Shown here: positions 60,019 through 64,000 of the stretch, one piece after another
Layout: each line of letters starts with the position of its first letter
Numbering within the stretch: position 1 is the first letter of the stretch
Source of the DNA: UBA6115 sp040776985
GTDB taxonomy: Bacteria; Bacillota; Clostridia; Christensenellales; Aristaeellaceae
Length of the DNA: 64,000 nt
Assembly (NCBI GenBank): GCA_040776985.1
Contig: JAXGZL010000002.1
Coordinates: forward strand, 310,001 to 374,000
Reading direction: 5' to 3'
Notes under the pieces: model-generated
Told to the model about the DNA's origin: nothing
Databases searched by the model: none
What the model saw: the letters and a program-made list of their open reading frames with translations, nothing else
Made by a program: the position numbers and the translations under genes

Positions 60019-60192
60019 GGGGAGATTCAGAGGGCGCAGCCCTCTGACGGTGATCGTTTCGCCCGGCTTTGCCGGGCGAACGGGGCATTGCGAAGCAATG
60101 CGTTCCATGCATTTTCGCTGGCCGTGAGCGCAGCGATCAAGCGAAAATGCCCGTTCTTCTAAAACGACAAAGTGTCCAAAGACACTTTGTCG
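60019..60192 (-). repeat. Five-hairpin intergenic repeat, copy 2 (inverted)
   Basis: On the minus strand the hairpins appear in the same order A-B-C-D-E as copy 1: A 60165-60192 (CGACAAAGTGTC/GACACTTTGTCG), B with outer stem GCATTTTCGCT/AGCGAAAATGC, C GCATTGC/GCAATGC, D CGCCCGGC/GCCGGGCG, E 60027-60047. In hairpin A, one C-G pair of copy 1 is a complementary A-T pair here. It starts three bases after the rubredoxin terminator in the direction of transcription. Confidence 0.85.
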
Positions 60193-60194
60193 AT

Positions 60195-60218
60195 ATAAAA
60201 AAGGGCCCTGAGGCCCTT
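60195..60218 (-). terminator. Terminator of the superoxide reductase/rubredoxin operon
   Basis: Stem AAGGGCC/GGCCCTT with a four-base loop, followed on the minus strand by six T residues. Confidence 0.85.
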
Positions 60219-60231
60219 CTGCCGGATAGAA

Positions 60232-60393
60232 TCAGTCTTCCAGGCTGAAGTCTTCCTTGCCGGCGCCGCACAGCGGGCACTCCCAATCCTCGGGCACGTC
60301 TTCCCACTTGGTGCCGGGGGCCACGCCGTTGTCAGGATCGCCCAGGGCTTCGTCATAGACATAGCCACACACGTTGCAGATATACTTCTTCAT
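60232..60393 (-). CDS. Rubredoxin
   Basis: A 53-residue electron carrier with one iron bound by four cysteines: CNVCGYVYD near the start and CPLCGAGK near residue 40. Start ATG 60393 (MKKYICNVCG) has AAGGAG about 11 bases upstream. It is 30 bases downstream of the superoxide reductase gene, its expected electron acceptor, and is followed by a strong terminator. Confidence 0.97.
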   Translation of the reverse strand: MKKYICNVCGYVYDEALGDPDNGVAPGTKWEDVPEDWECPLCGAGKEDFSLED

Positions 60394-60422
60394 GGTTTTT
60401 TGTTCTCCTTCAAATTGATGTT

Positions 60423-60800
60423 TTATGCCTGAGCCTTCCAAAGGCCGTGCAGGTTGCAGTACTCATAGGCGGCGACGGCTTTTTCGCCTTCCGCCAGGGC
60501 AAAGGTGGCTTCAGGGGCGGCGCCGGGCTTCAGATGGCGGACCTGGTAGCCTGCGCTGGTTTCCAGCACGATAAAGGGGATGTAATGCTTTTCCTCCATA
60601 GGATGGGGTACAGCACCCACCTTCACCTTGACCACATTGCCGTTGACCTCGACCACAGGCACGTGTTTTTCCTTGGACGCGTCCACCGTGTCAGCCACCA
60701 GGGCCTTCATTTCCTCGCCGCAGCAAACAACCGGCACGCCGCTGTTGAACATGTAAACAACCACGTTGCCGCAATGCTCACAAAAATAGAAACTCAGCAT
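60423..60800 (-). CDS. dfx: Desulfoferrodoxin (superoxide reductase)
   Basis: A 125-residue enzyme that reduces superoxide to peroxide in anaerobes. The N-terminal desulforedoxin domain has CEHCGN and VPVVCCGEEM; the catalytic domain has EKHVPVVE, VGAVPHPMEEKHYI and YCNLHGLW, the His4-Cys iron ligands. Thus it is the two-iron type. AAAGGAGG precedes the ATG at 60800. It is co-transcribed with rubredoxin from a good promoter. Confidence 0.96.
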   Translation of the reverse strand: MLSFYFCEHCGNVVVYMFNSGVPVVCCGEEMKALVADTVDASKEKHVPVVEVNGNVVKVKVGAVPHPMEEKHYIPFIVLETSAGYQVRHLKPGAAPEATFALAEGEKAVAAYEYCNLHGLWKAQA

Positions 60801-60829
60801 AACATCCTCCTTTAAAATTCTCCGAACCC

Positions 60830-60859
60830 ATCATATCTGTTCATCCCCGGATTTGTCAA
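60830..60859 (-). promoter_or_regulatory. Candidate promoter of the superoxide reductase operon
   Basis: On the minus strand: -35 TTGACA, 18-bp spacer, -10 TATGAT. No PerR-type palindrome is evident nearby. Confidence 0.6.
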
Positions 60860-60870
60860 GACAAGATTCC

Positions 60871-60899
60871 TTGACAACAGCAGAGGTAAAATTTACAAT
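60871..60899 (+). promoter_or_regulatory. Candidate promoter of the VanW gene
   Basis: -35 TTGACA, 17-bp spacer, -10 TACAAT, divergent from the superoxide reductase promoter with only 11 bp between the two -35 boxes. Confidence 0.65.
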
Positions 60900-60928
60900 A
60901 ATGTTAAGTTTTAATGAAGGAGTCGTTC

Positions 60929-62602
60929 ATGCGGCGCACCAGGCGGCGGGAAGGAGAAGAGATCAGGGCAAGACGTGCCGCTTTCAAGGCGGATGACATG
61001 CCCTTTCAGCCCATGCCTCAGGAAGGCTGGCAACCCCATGCCCCAGGTGAAGCGGTTTACCAAGAGGATCCCTGGGAGGCAGCCTTCGTCCCGCAGGCGC
61101 AGGGGGACTTCTTTTACGAGTATGAGCAGGCCTATGAAGAAGCGCCGCTTGTGGAACCCGCCTATGAGGCCGGCCAGGCCATTTCCCCGCCCAGGCGGAG
61201 AGGATTGTGGGCGATCCTGGCAGGGGTTTCGCTGCTGGTGATTCTGCTGACCGGGTTTCTGGTCTATTCCGCCTCCCGGGCGGAGGCGGGTTTCCTGAAG
61301 AAGAAGGCGGCCCTCAGGCCGGGCGTGTTCTATGACCAGGTGTATGTGGACGGGGTGGCCCTGTCGGGGATGAGTTTTGCCCAGGCGGAAAGCGCCCTGT
61401 CCCAGCACGCGGAGTCCGCGGGCCAGCCCCTGTCCATCACGTTGAAGGTGGATGACACTGCCTTTCAGATCAGCCACCAGCAACTGCCCTTCATGCGCAA
61501 CACCCGGGCGGTGCTGGAGGAGGCCTGGTCCATCGGGCGGCAGGGCTTTTCCTGGATGATCGGGGAGGAGCTGCACCCCTTTGAGCTGCGTTACCGCCAT
61601 GTGCAGCAGACCCGCCGGGACAAGGCGCAGTTTGTCACCCGGGTGAGTTATGACGCCCAGAAGCTGCGGGCCCTGTGCGAGAGCATCGTCAGCCAGATCA
61701 ACCGGGACCCGGTGAACGCGGTGATCGCTTCCTTTGACTTTGCCACCAAATCCTTTACCGTCACCCGGGATGTGCCGGGGAGGAAGGTCACGGTGCAGGA
61801 GCTGATGACGCCGCTGTCAGAGGCCCTGAACCGGAAGGATTACCAGGCGGTGATTCAGCTGGCCTCCACCCCGATTCTGCCCAAGGTGACCAGCACTGAC
61901 CTGCAAAACGGCTTTAGCACCCTGGCCTCCTTCACCACCAAGACCACCTCCGACAAGGACCGCAACAGCAACATCGCCCTGGCTGCCCATGCCCTCAGCG
62001 GCATCACCCTGATGCCCGGGGAAACCCTCTCCTTTAATGAAGCCACCGGTCAGCGCACCATCGAGAAAGGCTACCGGGGGGCGCCGGCGATTGCGGGCGG
62101 GGTGCTGATTGATGATGTGGGGGGCGGGGTCTGTCAGGTGTCCTCCACCCTGTTCAACGCGGCGGCCATGGCGGGGATGACCATTGTGGACCGCTCTCCC
62201 CACGCCTGGCCCAGCAGCTATGTGGACAAGGGGCTGGACGCCACGGTGAACTGGCCCAACCTGGACTTCAAGTTCAGAAACGACAAGGACACCCCGGTGT
62301 TCCTGATCGCTTCCTATGACAACCGCAAGGTGACGGTGGAGGTGTACGGCATGCGCACCGGGCCTGGGGAGAGCATCCAGCTGGAAACCCAGGTGACCGA
62401 TACCCGCGTGCCCCCCAGCGAGCCTTTGATGCAGCCCAACCCCAGCCTGCCGCCCGGGACCCGGCAGGAGCTGAAGAAGCCCAGGACGGGCTATGTGGTG
62501 GACACCTTCCGCGTCTATCTGAGGGACGGCGTGGCCTACCGCCGCGAGAAGCTGTTCACCTCCCGCTATCCCATGGTGCAGCAGGTTATTGAGTTCAACT
62601 GA
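60929..62602 (+). CDS. VanW family membrane-anchored wall protein
   Basis: A 557-residue protein from ATG 60929 behind AAGGAG; the ATG at 60914 lacks a site. Residues 1-90 are a charged, cytoplasmic Arg/Glu-rich stretch, residues about 95-118 a single membrane helix (GLWAILAGVSLLVILLTGF), then a peptidoglycan-binding-like region (VDGVALSGMSFAQAESAL). Residues about 340-475 are the VanW domain: TLSFNEATGQRTIEKGY, GGGVCQVSSTLFNAA and DRSPHAWPSSYVDKGLDATV. The C-terminus resembles a G5-type end. VanW function is unknown; the topology suggests a wall-remodelling role. Confidence 0.92.
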   Translation: MRRTRRREGEEIRARRAAFKADDMPFQPMPQEGWQPHAPGEAVYQEDPWEAAFVPQAQGDFFYEYEQAYEEAPLVEPAYEAGQAISPPRRRGLWAILAGVSLLVILLTGFLVYSASRAEAGFLKKKAALRPGVFYDQVYVDGVALSGMSFAQAESALSQHAESAGQPLSITLKVDDTAFQISHQQLPFMRNTRAVLEEAWSIGRQGFSWMIGEELHPFELRYRHVQQTRRDKAQFVTRVSYDAQKLRALCESIVSQINRDPVNAVIASFDFATKSFTVTRDVPGRKVTVQELMTPLSEALNRKDYQAVIQLASTPILPKVTSTDLQNGFSTLASFTTKTTSDKDRNSNIALAAHALSGITLMPGETLSFNEATGQRTIEKGYRGAPAIAGGVLIDDVGGGVCQVSSTLFNAAAMAGMTIVDRSPHAWPSSYVDKGLDATVNWPNLDFKFRNDKDTPVFLIASYDNRKVTVEVYGMRTGPGESIQLETQVTDTRVPPSEPLMQPNPSLPPGTRQELKKPRTGYVVDTFRVYLRDGVAYRREKLFTSRYPMVQQVIEFN

Positions 62603-62621
62603 CAGAAAGACAGGAGGCGGC

Positions 62622-63296
62622 ATGCGAAAAGGGGAGAGGCGCAAGCAGGAACTGGTGGACAGGGCGTCGGACCTGTTCTTTCAGCACGGGTATGAGAACA
62701 CCTCCCTGCAGGACATTCTGGACGCGGTGGGCTGCAGCAAGGGCAGCTTCTACCACCACTTTGAAACCAAGATGGACCTGCTGATGGAGATTGCCAGACA
62801 GCATGTGCAGGCAGGGCATGAGGCCTTCCTGGCGGAAACCCTCAGGAACCCCCTGGATGCCCTGGACCGGCTGCTCTACCACGCCTGCCCCTTCAGGAAA
62901 GGGGAGGAGGGCTTTGTCAGAAGCCTGGTGCAGCTGATGCGCAGCCGGGAGAGCGCTGCCCTGGAGCAGGCCATTTGGCAGGCGACGGACGCGCTTTACT
63001 ACCACGATTTTTTGAAATGCGTGACCCTGGCAGAGGAAGAGGGGCTGGGCACCGGGGAAGCGGAGCGCTGCCTGGTCTGGCATGGCTATCTGACCGCCAC
63101 CCTGCTGATCATCCGTCAGGCGGACCACTTTCCGCCGGAAACCGCCACTGCCCGGGTGGTGGCGCTGATGCGCGCCCTGCGCCGTCAGATGGAAAGCAGC
63201 CTCTGCCTGCCCTACGGGGCGCTTGTTATCATGGAGCCGGAGGAGATGGTTTTGGTGCTGGAGACAGCGCTGGCAAGCCCCGGTTCACTTGCCTAA
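62622..63296 (+). CDS. TetR/AcrR family transcriptional regulator
   Basis: A 224-residue regulator. The N-terminal helix-turn-helix is classical: VDRASDLFFQHGYENTSLQD, ILDAVGCSKGSFYHHFETK. The remaining helices form a ligand-binding domain of unknown specificity. Start ATG 62622 lies four bases after AGGAGG and 20 bases after the VanW gene, so the two are probably co-transcribed. The stop slightly overlaps a promoter for the next gene. Confidence 0.93.
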   Translation: MRKGERRKQELVDRASDLFFQHGYENTSLQDILDAVGCSKGSFYHHFETKMDLLMEIARQHVQAGHEAFLAETLRNPLDALDRLLYHACPFRKGEEGFVRSLVQLMRSRESAALEQAIWQATDALYYHDFLKCVTLAEEEGLGTGEAERCLVWHGYLTATLLIIRQADHFPPETATARVVALMRALRRQMESSLCLPYGALVIMEPEEMVLVLETALASPGSLA

Positions 63297-63317
63297 ACAA
63301 CAAGGGATGTGTATAAT
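63290..63317 (+). promoter_or_regulatory. Candidate promoter of the CHAP-type gene
   Basis: -35 TTGCCT, 16-bp spacer, -10 TATAAT with TGTG upstream; a GGGAGGAG site and ATG follow. Confidence 0.5.
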
Positions 63318-63345
63318 CAACCAATCCGATCATGGGAGGAGTACG

Positions 63346-64000
63346 ATGCGGCGACTGGTTATCGCGCTTCTTTGCCTGCTGGTGCCATTCCTGGCGCTGG
63401 GCGAAGCGGTGGCTGATCCCTTCACTGAAATTCCGCCTGCCTACCCCATTCCTGAGACGGTGCAGGCGCTGCTGGAAGTGGCCATCGGGGAACTGGGCTA
63501 TACTGAAAGCAAGAGCGGTGAAACCAAGTACGGCGCCTGGTATGGGGACCCGAAGGCGGAGTGGTGCGCGGAGTTTCTGTGCTGGTCTGTGGCCCAGACC
63601 GAAAAGAAGCTGAACACCACCCTGCTCAACGAGGAGTTTCCCCTCTACGGGGCCACCAACATCGGGCGCAACTGGTACCTTGCCCAGGGGCGCTACATTG
63701 CCCGCACCGGCTTTGTGGATGGCTGGGGCAGCCAGTGGTACACCGGGGAAGACAAGCAGATGGAGAAGGACAGCTACATCCCGCAGCCGGGGGACTGGGT
63801 CTTCTTCTCCTACACCCCAAGCGGCGACACCACCCATGTGGCCATGGTGGAAAAGGCGATGCTGGACCCGGAAGGCCAGCGCTACATCCAGGTGCTGGAG
63901 GGCAACATGCCAGACCGGGTGCAGCGGGCGCGCTACCGGATGGATGACTGGCGCATCCAGGGCTATGGCACCGTGCATGACCTGGCGGACATTGTCCTAA
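63346..64000 (+). CDS. Secreted CHAP-domain-like protein, 3' end outside window
   Basis: 218 codons are visible with no stop. A signal peptide (MRRLVIALLCLLVPFLALG) is followed by VQALLEVAIGELGYTESKSG, then the CHAP-like catalytic region: Cys in KAEWCAEFLCWS, His in DTTHVAMVEKAM and QVLEGN. CHAP amidases/endopeptidases cut peptidoglycan stem peptides or cross-bridges. The ATG at 63346 follows GGGAGGAG. The remainder of the domain, or further wall-binding repeats, lies beyond the window edge. Confidence 0.88.
   Translation, partial: MRRLVIALLCLLVPFLALGEAVADPFTEIPPAYPIPETVQALLEVAIGELGYTESKSGETKYGAWYGDPKAEWCAEFLCWSVAQTEKKLNTTLLNEEFPLYGATNIGRNWYLAQGRYIARTGFVDGWGSQWYTGEDKQMEKDSYIPQPGDWVFFSYTPSGDTTHVAMVEKAMLDPEGQRYIQVLEGNMPDRVQRARYRMDDWRIQGYGTVHDLADIVL

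Overview
The window comes from a high-GC, Gram-positive-type anaerobe, most likely a member of the Clostridia. The evidence is the IspH-ribosomal protein S1 fusion beside cmk and plsC, AddB with an iron-sulfur cysteine set, an energy-coupling-factor folate transporter subunit, NusG/SecE/L33 gene order, lipoproteins and many secreted cell-wall proteins, and a desulfoferrodoxin/rubredoxin pair for life without oxygen. Most starts are preceded by strong AGGAGG-type ribosome binding sites, and several genes start with TTG or GTG. I saw no rRNA, tRNA, CRISPR array or prophage.

Layout. 1-5.5 kb: 3'-truncated glycogen phosphorylase and a divergent addB. 5.5-9.5 kb: a zinc-uptake operon (Fur/Zur-type regulator, His-rich small membrane protein, ZnuA, ZnuC, ZnuB, lipoprotein) with a perfect 6-1-6 operator just downstream of its promoter. 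9.6-12.3 kb: YrdB-like protein, NUDIX hydrolase and a complete IS1182-type insertion sequence. 12.3-15 kb: two unknown secreted proteins behind a promoter with two tandem dyads, then enolase. 15-17 kb: two small DUF proteins and an NCS2 purine permease. 17.2-23.8 kb: a six-gene same-strand cluster for envelope glycan/lipid work (membrane-acyltransferase fusion, GT-C-like membrane protein, GtrA, subtilase). 23.8-26.9 kb: YugP-like peptidase, ECF sigma factor and a membrane-anchored putative anti-sigma factor. 27-32.7 kb: an oligopeptide ABC transporter operon whose binding protein appears circularly permuted. 32.8-35.3 kb: an Old Yellow Enzyme and a DUF1846 protein. 35.5-42.4 kb: the translation cluster rpsL-rpsG-fusA-tuf-rpmG-secE-nusG-rplK-rplA. 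42.6-46.6 kb: clostripain-family protein and a secreted protein. 46.8-53.6 kb: operon of a seven-repeat peptidoglycan-binding protein, cmk, plsC and ispH-rpsA. 53.6-58.2 kb: operon comEB-LCP-folT-nth-GH13. 58.2-60.8 kb: DUF4091 protein and superoxide reductase/rubredoxin. 60.9-64 kb: VanW protein, TetR regulator and a CHAP-type secreted protein cut by the window edge.

The most unusual items are: (1) the OppA-like protein, in which the family's C-terminal segment of about 75 residues sits directly after the signal peptide and is missing from the C-terminus; (2) a repeat of about 175 bp built of five consecutive hairpins, present in two inverted copies, each just downstream of a gene's terminator and showing a compensatory base-pair change; (3) ribosomal protein S12 carrying Arg at position 88, the classic streptomycin-resistance site; (4) AddB with a degenerate Walker A motif and no adjacent addA; (5) two 34-bp-spaced dyads abutting the -35 of an unknown secreted-protein operon.
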